Assembly (NCBI GenBank): GCA_910575505.1
Contig: CAJTFK010000001.1
Span: 1-64,000, forward strand
Reading direction: 5' to 3'
DNA length: 64,000 nt
Source: Oscillospiraceae bacterium
Lineage (GTDB): Bacteria > Bacillota > Clostridia > Oscillospirales > Oscillospiraceae
Shown here: in pieces, positions 8,438 through 15,048 of the stretch
Position numbering within the stretch: the stretch's first letter is position 1
Layout: each line of letters begins with the position of its first letter
Made by a program: the position numbers and the translations under genes
The notes under the pieces: generated by a model
What the model was told of the DNA's origin: nothing
Databases searched by the model: none
Seen by the model: only the letters and a program-made list of their open reading frames with translations

Positions 8438-9447
8438 GCCACATCTCCCCCTTTCCTGCTCAGGCGAATTGCTTTCCGCCCGTGGCCGAGACGGTAAAGC
8501 AGCAGCGCCACAAAGAGGACGCTTCCAATAATGCCGACGATCAATTCAATGGGCATCTCATAGGGAAAGATCACCATCCGGCCCACCATGTCGCACACCA
8601 GCACAAACAGCGCGCCAAACAGAGCCGTGTCAATCAATGTACCACGGATTTTATCTCCCTTGAACATCGCCACCAGATTGGGGACAATCAGACCGATGTA
8701 GGAGATGGAGCCTACCACCACAACAACGGAGGCGGTAATCATGGCCGCAATCGTCAAACCCAGGAACAACACAAAGTTGTATGGAACACCGAGATTTTGC
8801 GAGAAGTCTTTTCCCATGCCCACAATGTTGAAATGATTGGCAAATAGAAAGGCCAATGCGACCAGAGGGACCGTCAGCCAAACGATCTCATACCGCCCCC
8901 GCAGGACCATAGAGAAGTGACCTACCAGCCAGGTAGAGAGCGCCTGCGTCATTTCATACTTGTACGCCAGATAATTTGTAATGCCGCCGATCACATTGCC
9001 GAACATGATGCCCACCAGCGGAACCATCACCACGTCCTTAAACTGGATACGCTGAATGAACCAGACGAATATCCAAGTGCCAAGGACCGCAAAGGCAAAG
9101 GAAAAAATGGCCCTCCCCCATAAGGTCGAGTTGGGCATGAACAGCAGAGCCAGCAGGATTCCAAACTGTGCGGAGGAAATGGTGGCCCCTGTGGTTGGAG
9201 AAACAAATTTGTTCATACAAAGCTGCTGCATGATCAGGCCTGCCACGCTCATGCCGGTCCCGGTGCAGAGGATCGCCAAAAGGCGGGGCAGGCGGGAGAT
9301 CAGGAATACCTCCAAATGCTCTCGGTCCCCCTGCAAAAGTCCTGATAGCTCTACGTCCAGAACGCCAATAAACAGCGACCAAACGGCCAGCACCAGGAGC
9401 AGAGCGAACAAAACAATCGTAGTCAAATGTTTTTTAATGACAGCCAC
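8434..9447 (-). CDS. Ferric-siderophore ABC transporter, permease 1 (FecCD family)
   Basis: A 337-residue membrane protein of the FecCD family and the first gene of the operon. The family loop is visible at VVVVGSISYIGLIVPNLVAM. The start is uncertain. The GTG at 9447 immediately follows GCGGAG, which is too close to serve as its ribosome-binding site. GGAGGTG would be well placed for an ATT codon four codons later, so a rare ATT start is possible. The DtxR-type operator at 9457-9474 lies only 10 bp upstream of the GTG, so repression at or near the ribosome-binding site or start of transcription is likely. Confidence 0.86.
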   Translation of the reverse strand: MAVIKKHLTTIVLFALLLVLAVWSLFIGVLDVELSGLLQGDREHLEVFLISRLPRLLAILCTGTGMSVAGLIMQQLCMNKFVSPTTGATISSAQFGILLALLFMPNSTLWGRAIFSFAFAVLGTWIFVWFIQRIQFKDVVMVPLVGIMFGNVIGGITNYLAYKYEMTQALSTWLVGHFSMVLRGRYEIVWLTVPLVALAFLFANHFNIVGMGKDFSQNLGVPYNFVLFLGLTIAAMITASVVVVVGSISYIGLIVPNLVAMFKGDKIRGTLIDTALFGALFVLVCDMVGRMVIFPYEMPIELIVGIIGSVLFVALLLYRLGHGRKAIRLSRKGGDVA

Positions 9448-9456
9448 CTCCGCAAA

Positions 9457-9474
9457 AGTTAGCTATTACTAACT
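9457..9474. promoter_or_regulatory. DtxR-type operator of the siderophore transporter operon
   Basis: AGTTAG-CTATTA-CTAACT: a perfect inverted repeat of 6-bp half-sites with a 6-bp centre. It lies 10 bp before the first permease gene. The half-site matches that of the known DtxR consensus (GGTTAG/CTAACC), but the spacing is wider. Confidence 0.75.
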
Positions 9475-9676
9475 ATAAGGTATAAAGGAATGCGTCAGAC
9501 GGCAATCTGAGAGACTCGCCCATCACGACGCACAGCGAAGTCAGTATAACACAGCGGGTTAGTCATATGCAACCGCATGATTGAACAAGAAAAACGGTAT
9601 TTGAAACAGGAAAATTTATCTATTGTCACGATGGCTGTCCAAGAGACGGCCATTAAAGCAGATTCCAATTTATCTC

Positions 9677-9705
9677 TTGACAAAAGTCCCCACCTGTGCT
9701 AACGT
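9677..9705 (+). promoter_or_regulatory. Promoter upstream of the flavodoxin gene
   Basis: TTGACA at 9677-9682, 17-bp spacer, then TAACGT at 9700-9705 preceded by TG (extended -10). A perfect 8-bp inverted repeat, GTGCTAAC (9696-9703) and GTTAGCAC (9716-9723), spans the -10 and the start of transcription. It shares its right arm with the operator at 9715-9732. Confidence 0.6.
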
Positions 9706-9714
9706 ATGCTTCGC

Positions 9715-9732
9715 AGTTAGCACTACCTAACC
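9715..9732. promoter_or_regulatory. DtxR-type operator just downstream of the flavodoxin promoter
   Basis: AGTTAG-CACTAC-CTAACC has the same 6-6-6 layout as the other operators. It begins about 10 bp after the -10 element, a position where a bound repressor would block initiation. Confidence 0.7.
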
Positions 9733-9762
9733 AACGTAGTCACACGACCTCCTGCGTTCTCC

Positions 9763-9786
9763 CCCCAAGGTCCTTTCCCCTTGGGG
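9763..9786 (+). other. Leader hairpin between promoter and flavodoxin gene
   Basis: CCCCAAGG (9763-9770) pairs perfectly with CCTTGGGG (9779-9786) around an 8-nt pyrimidine loop. It is followed by CTTCTT, a weak U-tract. It may be an attenuator or a remnant terminator in the untranslated leader. Confidence 0.5.
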
Positions 9787-9802
9787 CTTCTTCGGACGCA
9801 AA

Positions 9803-9820
9803 AGTTAGTTATAGCTAATT
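9803..9820. promoter_or_regulatory. DtxR-type operator proximal to the flavodoxin gene
   Basis: AGTTAG-TTATAG-CTAATT, one mismatch in the right half-site. It lies 35 bp upstream of the flavodoxin start, so this gene is flanked by two operators (the other at 9715-9732). Confidence 0.65.
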
Positions 9821-9855
9821 ACAACCAAAAATATTTTATGAAGGAGTGTTCAACG

Positions 9856-10287
9856 ATGAACAAAATCGCAATCGTATTCTGGAGCGGGACCGGAAACACG
9901 GAGGCTATGGCGGGCTTTATTGCCGAGGGCGTCCGGGCCGCCGGCGGCGAGGCGGAGCTGCTGGGGCCTGGGGACTTCTCTGCCGGCCAGTTCTCCGCTT
10001 ACAGCGCCGTGGCCTTTGGGTGCCCCGCCATGGGCAGCGAGGTGCTGGAGGAGGTAGAGTTTGATCCGATGTTCTCCGCCCTGGAGGGTTCCCTCGGCGG
10101 CAAGCGGATCGCGCTGTTTGGCTCCTATGGCTGGGGAGACGGCCAGTGGATGCGGGACTGGTGCGCCCGCTGTGACGATGCCGGGGCCAACCTCTTGGAC
10201 GAAAACGGCCTGACGGTCAACGAGGCCCCGGACGCAGAGGGCGAGGAAGCCTGCAAGGAGCTGGGCCGGAAGCTGGCGGCGTGGTGA
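9856..10287 (+). CDS. Flavodoxin, short chain, iron-regulated
   Basis: A 143-residue FMN-binding electron carrier. The phosphate-binding loop WSGTGNTEAMA lies at residues 9-19 and the flavin-stacking loops GCPAMG and GSYGWGDGQW are present. Short-chain flavodoxins have this length. AAGGAG at 9841-9846 fixes the start at 9856. Two DtxR-type operators and a sigma-70 promoter precede it, which agrees with the known replacement of ferredoxin by flavodoxin when iron is scarce. The downstream DUF3793 gene overlaps its end, so they form an operon. Confidence 0.9.
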   Translation: MNKIAIVFWSGTGNTEAMAGFIAEGVRAAGGEAELLGPGDFSAGQFSAYSAVAFGCPAMGSEVLEEVEFDPMFSALEGSLGGKRIALFGSYGWGDGQWMRDWCARCDDAGANLLDENGLTVNEAPDAEGEEACKELGRKLAAW

Positions 10288-10862
10288 GCAAGGACATTTC
10301 CCGGACCTTTGAGGCTGTGTTGGTCCGGCAGTGCGCCCCCACGCTGGCGGGGATGAAACCGGGAAGCATCTTCTGCTTCAATCATTCCCCGCTGGAAGTC
10401 TCCCGACAGAAGGTTTGCCAATGGAACAAACAGTTGGAACCCTTCGGCCTTACCGTTCAGATACTTTTGGAGCGGCCCGGTTCCGGCTCGGTGATCGTCT
10501 TTGTGTACCGGCATGACCGTTTGGAACAAATGCTGTCTGACGATGCTTACCAGAACTTTTTGGCAGAGGCCGGATATGAGAGGACAAACCTGGACGGTCT
10601 GCTGGAACAGCTTGCTTACCGTCTGCGGACACAACCGGAGTTTCCCCATGAGATCGGCGTATTCCTGGGATACCCTCTCCGGGATGTGACCGGCTTTATT
10701 GAAAACCATGGCCGGAACTTTACCTGCTGCGGCTTCTGGAAATCCTACGGCGATCCGGCGGAAATGCAGGTGTGCTTCGCCTGCTACCGCAGGTGCATCC
10801 AGACCTATGTAGCCATGTTTGAGCAGGGAATCCCCATTGAGCGGCTGGCAGTCCCGGCATAA
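10281..10862 (+). CDS. DUF3793 family protein
   Basis: A 193-residue soluble protein of the DUF3793 family, common in Clostridia beside flavodoxin and DtxR-type genes; its function is not known. The family pattern is visible: an N-terminal LVRQCAPTLAGMKPGSIF, a middle VIVFVYR, and the conserved HEIGVFLGYPLRDVTGFI at about residues 121-138, then CCGFWKSYGD. Several Cys residues lie near the C-terminus (CCGFW, CFACYRRC), which could bind metal, but this is inference. It begins at a GTG overlapping the flavodoxin stop by 7 bp and is followed 15 bp later by a DtxR-like regulator. Confidence 0.85.
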   Translation: MVSKDISRTFEAVLVRQCAPTLAGMKPGSIFCFNHSPLEVSRQKVCQWNKQLEPFGLTVQILLERPGSGSVIVFVYRHDRLEQMLSDDAYQNFLAEAGYERTNLDGLLEQLAYRLRTQPEFPHEIGVFLGYPLRDVTGFIENHGRNFTCCGFWKSYGDPAEMQVCFACYRRCIQTYVAMFEQGIPIERLAVPA

Positions 10863-10877
10863 GAGGTGGTGATCGAA

Positions 10878-11255
10878 ATGGAATTACGGGCTTCCGGGGA
10901 GGATTATCTGGAGGCGGTTTTGATCTTAGGCCAGCGTATGAAGCAAGTGAGGGCCATTGACGTCGCCCAATACCTGGGCTACGCCAAGACCAGCGTCAGC
11001 CATGGACTTCGGCTTTTACGCCAGGGCGGGTTCCTCAACAGGGACGCGGACGGCTATCTGTACTTGACCGAGGCCGGCCGGAAAACGGCGGAGAAGATCT
11101 ACGCGAAGCACCGTTTTTTTACCCAATGGCTGATCGAGGCGGGCGTTGCCCCGGACACCGCCGAGAAAGACGCCTGCCGCATGGAGCACGCCATCAGCGA
11201 AGAAAGTTTTCGTAAGCTGATGCAGGCGCTGGAGCATCCGCGGGAAATCCCTTGA
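10878..11255 (+). CDS. DtxR-family metal-dependent regulator
   Basis: A 125-residue transcription factor. Residues 5-65 form the N-terminal winged helix of the DtxR/MntR family (GEDYLEAVLILGQRMKQVRA, then the recognition helix in YAKTSVSHGLRLL). The dimerisation and metal-binding region follows (KHRFFTQWLIEAGV, then DACRMEHAISEESF) with the conserved ligands Cys and Glu-His in ACRMEH. No SH3-like third domain is present, as in MntR. The ATG at 10878 is preferred because GAGGTGGT lies 7 nt before it. It is the third gene of the flavodoxin operon and is therefore itself probably iron-repressed. Confidence 0.88.
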   Translation: MELRASGEDYLEAVLILGQRMKQVRAIDVAQYLGYAKTSVSHGLRLLRQGGFLNRDADGYLYLTEAGRKTAEKIYAKHRFFTQWLIEAGVAPDTAEKDACRMEHAISEESFRKLMQALEHPREIP

Positions 11256-11300
11256 CGCGGCGCGGCCCAACAGAAAGCTTGAAATAGCATACGGTTCGTC

Positions 11301-11330
11301 TTGACTCCCCAGGTTTTTGACAGATATAAT
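11301..11330 (+). promoter_or_regulatory. Promoter of the DUF6110-P-type ATPase operon
   Basis: TTGACT at 11301-11306 and a perfect TATAAT at 11325-11330, separated by 18 bp. No DtxR-type palindrome is near, so this operon is not part of the iron-repressed set by sequence. Confidence 0.65.
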
Positions 11331-11414
11331 TCACATCATCCAAACGGACCTCTATCCTCGCGCCAGCTGTACCAGCAAAAAACGGCGGTTTTCCGTCAGG
11401 TGGAGGTGATTCCG

Positions 11415-11495
11415 ATGAAGCAGCACCGCTTTTGGGCCTGGGGCGCCGTCTTTTGCATGGTCATGGTGATGCTCACAGGGTACAAGCGTAAGTAA
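11415..11495 (+). CDS. Small membrane peptide (26 residues)
   Basis: The ATG at 11415 follows a strong GGAGGTGAT with 5-nt spacing. The product is a single hydrophobic helix with basic ends (MKQHRFWAWGAVFCMVMVML, then TGYKRK). Very short peptides of this type (DUF6219-like) occur next to DUF6110 and P-type metal ATPase genes in Clostridia; the family assignment is from memory of such neighbourhoods. It could be a small partner of the ATPase. Confidence 0.55.
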   Translation: MKQHRFWAWGAVFCMVMVMLTGYKRK

Positions 11496-11518
11496 GAGAA
11501 AAATCAGGAGGAAATTTT

Positions 11519-11779
11519 ATGGATTGTGATAAGTGCGTCAAAAACCTGGCTGTCTTTGCGGGCGGGGTCCTGTTCGGTTCTGCTGGACTGAAGCTGCTGT
11601 CCAGCCGGGATGCGAAAAAAGCCTATACCCACGCCATAGCCGCCGCTCTGCGGATGAAAGAATCGGTCATGGAAACCGTGACCACCGTGCAGGAGAACGC
11701 TGCCGACATACTGGCCTCGGCCAGGGACCTCAACGCCCAGCGGACAGAGCAGGAAACTGCGGACGCCGAGGAAACCTGA
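11519..11779 (+). CDS. DUF6110 family protein
   Basis: An 86-residue protein with AGGAGG 7 nt before its ATG. The N-terminus carries C-x2-C (DCDKCVKN) and a hydrophobic segment (AVFAGGVLFGSAGLKLL), followed by an Ala-rich amphipathic helix (SSRDAKKAYTHAIAAALRMK) and an acidic end. The layout resembles the small helical proteins annotated DUF6110 that precede P-type metal ATPases in Clostridia. A role as accessory or metal-delivery partner of the ATPase 57 bp downstream is inferred from gene order only. Confidence 0.7.
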   Translation: MDCDKCVKNLAVFAGGVLFGSAGLKLLSSRDAKKAYTHAIAAALRMKESVMETVTTVQENAADILASARDLNAQRTEQETADAEET

Positions 11780-11836
11780 CCCATACACACAGGACAGGGG
11801 GCTGCGGCTCCCTGTCTTTTGCCCCTGGAGGTTGAA

Positions 11837-13912
11837 ATGAAAATCATCATCAAACACCGAAGCCGGGGCCGTATCCGGGTTCAGATGGCCCAACCCCGGA
11901 TGTCTCTGGAGCAGGCCGATCTGCTGGAATGCTATCTCCAAAAGCTGCCTCAGGTCATCCGTGCTTCCGTCCACGAACGGACCCGCTGCGCCATTGTGGA
12001 GTATCAGGGGACCCAGGCGGAGATTCTTCGGGCGTTCAGCCGGTTTTCCTACCAGATGGACGGCCTGCATCCTCCCGTCAGCAGCAGCCGGGCGCTGAAC
12101 CGGACGTATGAGGAAAAGCTGGTGGGTATGGCAGCAGCGAAAGCTGTCTCTCTCCTCTTTTTCCCCGCTCCCCTCCGGATCGCCTATACCGTTTGGAAAG
12201 CGGTCCCCCATTTGTTCCGTGGTTTGCGATGCCTCCTGCGGGGACAGATGGTTGTGGAAGTTCTGGATGCCCTCTCTATTGGAATTTCCCTGCTCCGCGG
12301 CGACTTTGGCACCGCATCCTCGGTGCGGTTCCTCTTGGGCCTTGGCGAGCTGCTGGAGGAATGGACCCACAAAAAGTCTGTCAGCGATCTGGCGCAATGT
12401 ATGTCGCTGAACATTGACCGGGTGTGGCTGAAAACACCCCAGGGTGAAATCCTTACGCCGCTGTCCCAGATCCAGACCGGCGACCAGGTATGTGTCCGGC
12501 TGGGCGGTTTGATCCCTCTGGACGGAGTGATTACAGAGGGCGAGGTCATGGTCAATCAGGCGTCCCTCACCGGGGAATCCATTCCGGTCCCCAAGCGGGC
12601 GGGCATGTCGGTCCACGCTGGGACAGTGGTGGAGGAGGGCGAGTGCGTCCTCCAGGTTTCCGGCCAGTCAGGCAGCAGCCGGTATGACAAGATCGTTGCT
12701 ATGATCGAGCAGTCGGAGTCCTTGAAATCCACGGCGGAGAGCCGCGCGGCAAATCTGGCGGACCGGCTGGTACCCTATACCTTGGCGGGCAGTCTGCTCA
12801 CTTATTTGCTGACCCGGAATGTCTCCCGCGCCCTGTCTGTTCTCATGGTGGACTTCTCCTGCGCCCTGAAGCTGGCAATGCCCCTGGCTGTCCTCTCCGC
12901 CATGCGGGAGGCCGGCGGGTTCCATGTGACGGTGAAGGGCGGTAAGTATCTGGAGACGGTGGCCCAGGCGGATACGGTGGTCTTTGACAAAACCGGCACC
13001 CTGACCCATGCCTGCCCGGTGGTTGCGGAGGTCATTCCCTTCGGAGGGCAGAATGAGGCGGACATGCTGCGGCTGGCTGCCTGCCTGGAGGAGCATTTCC
13101 CCCATTCCATGGCCAATGCAGTCGTCCAGGCCGCACGGGAACGGGGACTGTATCACGAAGAGATGCACTCTCAGGTGGAGTATATCGTTGCCCACGGCAT
13201 CGTCAGCGAGGTCAATGGCAGGAGGGTCATCATCGGAAGCGCCCACTTTGTCTTTGAGGACGAACACTGTGCCATTCCGGAGGAGGAGCGGGAGTGTTAC
13301 GATTCCCTGCCGGATCAGTATTCCCACCTGTATCTGGCCATCGGCGGCGTGCTATCCGCTGTGGTCTGTATCGCCGATCCTTTGCGGACAGAGGCGGGAG
13401 CCGTAATTCGGCAGCTTCGCGGCTTGGGCATCCGGCGGGCCGTCATGCTCACCGGGGACAGCGAGCGCACCGCCGCTGCTATTGCTGCGGAGGTGGGCGT
13501 GGACGAATACCATGCGGAAATCCTGCCTGCGGATAAGGCCAGCTTTGTGGAGGCGGAACGGGCAAAGGGCCATACGGTCATCATGATCGGGGATGGTATC
13601 AATGATTCCCCGGCGCTGTCCAAGGCCAATGTGGGCATTGCCATCAGTGACGGCGCGGCCATTGCCAGAGAGATTGCGGACATCACCATTGCGGCGGATG
13701 ATCTCCATGAGCTGGTCAGCCTGCGGCGGATCGCTGGCAAACTGACCGGGCGCATCCGCTCCAATTACCGCTTTGTCATGGGCTTCAACGGCTCCCTGAT
13801 TGCCCTTGGAGCAGTTGGTGTCCTGCCTCCGGCTACCTCCGCCATACTGCATAACCTATCCACGTTAGGCGTCAGTTTGCGGAGCATGACAAATCTGCTG
13901 GAATCAAGCTGA
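11837..13912 (+). CDS. P1B-type metal-translocating ATPase
   Basis: A 691-residue membrane ATPase that should export a transition metal. Residues 1-75 are a degenerate heavy-metal-associated-like domain without a CxxC. Core motifs are present: LTGESIPVPK (actuator), DKTGTLTH with phosphorylated Asp384, MLTGDSERTA and GDGINDSPAL (Asp586). The transmembrane metal motif reads DFSCALKLAMP (Cys342), not the CPC of copper or zinc pumps. SCALK-type motifs resemble manganese/iron-type exporters, and the flanking iron genes favour iron or manganese; this is inference. GGAGG at -8 sets the start. A terminator follows at once. Confidence 0.85.
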   Translation: MKIIIKHRSRGRIRVQMAQPRMSLEQADLLECYLQKLPQVIRASVHERTRCAIVEYQGTQAEILRAFSRFSYQMDGLHPPVSSSRALNRTYEEKLVGMAAAKAVSLLFFPAPLRIAYTVWKAVPHLFRGLRCLLRGQMVVEVLDALSIGISLLRGDFGTASSVRFLLGLGELLEEWTHKKSVSDLAQCMSLNIDRVWLKTPQGEILTPLSQIQTGDQVCVRLGGLIPLDGVITEGEVMVNQASLTGESIPVPKRAGMSVHAGTVVEEGECVLQVSGQSGSSRYDKIVAMIEQSESLKSTAESRAANLADRLVPYTLAGSLLTYLLTRNVSRALSVLMVDFSCALKLAMPLAVLSAMREAGGFHVTVKGGKYLETVAQADTVVFDKTGTLTHACPVVAEVIPFGGQNEADMLRLAACLEEHFPHSMANAVVQAARERGLYHEEMHSQVEYIVAHGIVSEVNGRRVIIGSAHFVFEDEHCAIPEEERECYDSLPDQYSHLYLAIGGVLSAVVCIADPLRTEAGAVIRQLRGLGIRRAVMLTGDSERTAAAIAAEVGVDEYHAEILPADKASFVEAERAKGHTVIMIGDGINDSPALSKANVGIAISDGAAIAREIADITIAADDLHELVSLRRIAGKLTGRIRSNYRFVMGFNGSLIALGAVGVLPPATSAILHNLSTLGVSLRSMTNLLESS

Positions 13913-13922
13913 AATAGCATAA

Positions 13923-13957
13923 GAAAACCGGCTCCATAAGCCTTGGGGCCGGTTTCT
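13923..13957. terminator. Bidirectional terminator between the ATPase and DtxR genes
   Basis: AAACCGGC and GCCGGTTT form a stem around a short loop between two convergent genes; A and T runs flank it on both sides so it can serve both transcripts. Confidence 0.75.
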
Positions 13958-13966
13958 CCTATGCGG

Positions 13967-14353
13967 TCAGATTGATTTCAAGGGACAATTCCCGCTAACG
14001 GCATGGGCCTTGATTTTCTCAAAGGTCTCATCGCTCAGATCATGCTCTACCTTACAGGCGTCCGCCGCCGCTGTCTCCGGGGAAACACCCAACTGAATAA
14101 AAACCTGCGTCAACAGCTTGTGCCTGTCATAGATACGCTGGGCAATTTCTTCACCGGGAGGCAAAAGCGTAATATAGCCGTCATCGTCCATGTGGATATA
14201 TCCGTTCTCCCGGAGATTTCGCATTGCGATGCTGACGCTGGGCTTGGAAAAGCCCAATTCATGGACAATATCAATGGAGCGCACCATCCCATGATCTTCC
14301 CGGAGTTTTAAGATCGCCTCTAAATAGTCCTCAGCCGATTCGTGGATATTCAC
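13967..14353 (-). CDS. DtxR-family iron-dependent repressor, autoregulated
   Basis: A 128-residue winged-helix regulator. IHESAEDYLEAILKLREDHG opens the DNA-binding domain and GFSKPSVSIAMRNLRENGYI is the recognition helix with wing. The metal-binding part shows KLLTQVFIQLGV and DACKVEHDLSDETFEK. The start is a GTG at 14353 with AAGGAGG 7 nt upstream; an upstream extension of the frame has no similarity. Its promoter overlaps a perfect palindrome at 14389-14406, so it probably represses itself. It is divergent from the feo operon, which makes it the best candidate for the regulator that reads the RGTTAG-N6-CTAACY sites. Confidence 0.88.
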   Translation of the reverse strand: MNIHESAEDYLEAILKLREDHGMVRSIDIVHELGFSKPSVSIAMRNLRENGYIHMDDDGYITLLPPGEEIAQRIYDRHKLLTQVFIQLGVSPETAAADACKVEHDLSDETFEKIKAHAVSGNCPLKSI

Positions 14354-14387
14354 AAAAAATCCTCCTTCCACGGAAACCTCTGTGCAT

Positions 14388-14416
14388 AGGTTAGCACATT
14401 CTAACCAAAAATGCAA
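14388..14416 (-). promoter_or_regulatory. Promoter of the divergent DtxR-type gene
   Basis: On the minus strand TTGCAT (14416-14411) and TAACCT (14393-14388) are separated by exactly 17 bp. The operator at 14389-14406 covers the -10 and most of the spacer. Confidence 0.6.
14389..14406. promoter_or_regulatory. DtxR-type operator, regulator side
   Basis: GGTTAG-CACATT-CTAACC, perfect half-sites. It overlaps the -10 of the regulator's own promoter, predicting autorepression. Confidence 0.75.
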
Positions 14417-14433
14417 GTTTTTTGAAAAGGGTC

Positions 14434-14462
14434 TTGACATTGGCAGTTAGCGGTAGTAAACT
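14434..14462 (+). promoter_or_regulatory. Promoter of the feo operon
   Basis: TTGACA at 14434-14439, 17-bp spacer, TAAACT at 14457-14462. The sequence 14445-14462 (AGTTAG-CGGTAG-TAAACT) is a degenerate seventh copy of the operator lying exactly over the -10. Confidence 0.7.
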
Positions 14463-14476
14463 AAGGCCGATTTCAA

Positions 14477-14494
14477 GGTTAGATTTTACTAACC
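14477..14494. promoter_or_regulatory. DtxR-type operator, feo side
   Basis: GGTTAG-ATTTTA-CTAACC, perfect half-sites, located about 8 bp after the expected transcription start of the feo operon and 22 bp before the first feoA start codon. Confidence 0.75.
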
Positions 14495-14516
14495 ATGTCC
14501 TGGAGGAGGCGAGGCA

Positions 14517-14729
14517 ATGATGCCGCTGACAATGGCAAAGGCAGGGGAAACCGCGACTATCCGCAAAATCTCCGGTAAGGACGAGGTACGCCAGCATCTG
14601 GCGGAGCTGGGATTTGTGGTGGACAGCGATGTGACGGTGGTCAGCGAGATTGGAGGAAATCTGATCGTGCAGGTGAAGGACAGCCGCATCGCGCTGGACA
14701 AGACCATGGCAAACCGTATTATGATTTAA
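14517..14729 (+). CDS. feoA: FeoA-like protein 1
   Basis: A 70-residue SH3-like FeoA protein of the ferrous-iron uptake system. The family pattern is visible: an opening PLTMAKAGETATIRKISG, a central HLAELGFVVDSDVTVVSEIGG and the closing VQVKDSRIALDKTMANRIMI. Known FeoA proteins are about 75 residues and act on the cytoplasmic face as partners of FeoB. GGAGGAGG precedes the ATG. It is the first gene of the operon after the operator at 14477-14494. A second feoA follows 23 bp later; paired feoA genes are common in Clostridia. Confidence 0.9.
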   Translation: MMPLTMAKAGETATIRKISGKDEVRQHLAELGFVVDSDVTVVSEIGGNLIVQVKDSRIALDKTMANRIMI

Positions 14730-14752
14730 GAAACAAAAAGGAGGAGAGCAGC

Positions 14753-14974
14753 ATGAAAACATTAAAAGATGTGAAGGTGGGCGAAACCGTGACTGTGGCG
14801 AAGCTCCACGGCGAAGGGCCGGTGAAGCGCCGGATCATGGACATGGGCATCACTAAGGGCGTGGAGATTTTCGTCCGCAAGGTGGCCCCTTTGGGCGATC
14901 CCATGGAGCTGAATGTCCGGGGCTACGAGTTGTCTGTCCGCAAGGGCGACGCGGAGATGATCGAGGTCCAGTAA
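14753..14974 (+). CDS. feoA: FeoA-like protein 2
   Basis: A 73-residue FeoA domain protein, diverged from the first copy. It keeps the FeoA core: LKDVKVGETVTVAKLHGEG, RRIMDMGITKGVEIFVRKVA and the last strand VRGYELSVRKGDAEMIEV. AAGGAGGAG lies upstream of the ATG. It is probably the copy that contacts FeoB, because FeoB follows 74 bp downstream, but this cannot be told from sequence. Confidence 0.9.
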   Translation: MKTLKDVKVGETVTVAKLHGEGPVKRRIMDMGITKGVEIFVRKVAPLGDPMELNVRGYELSVRKGDAEMIEVQ

Positions 14975-15011
14975 ACAGAAGCGGCAGAAAGCCGTTATTC
15001 TTTGCGCCATA

Positions 15012-15029
15012 AGTTAGCCTTAGCTAACA
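15012..15029. promoter_or_regulatory. DtxR-type operator between feoA2 and feoB
   Basis: AGTTAG-CCTTAG-CTAACA, one mismatch. It lies 19 bp before the feoB start, inside the operon, suggesting an additional iron control of feoB. No clear second promoter was identified. Confidence 0.65.
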
Positions 15030-15048
15030 TTGAAAGGAGAGAATGACT

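Noticed and set aside
11823-12050. Metal-binding CxxC domain in the P-type ATPase
   Set aside because: The N-terminal 75 residues have the length of such a domain but no CxxC; only a degenerate fold is suggested.
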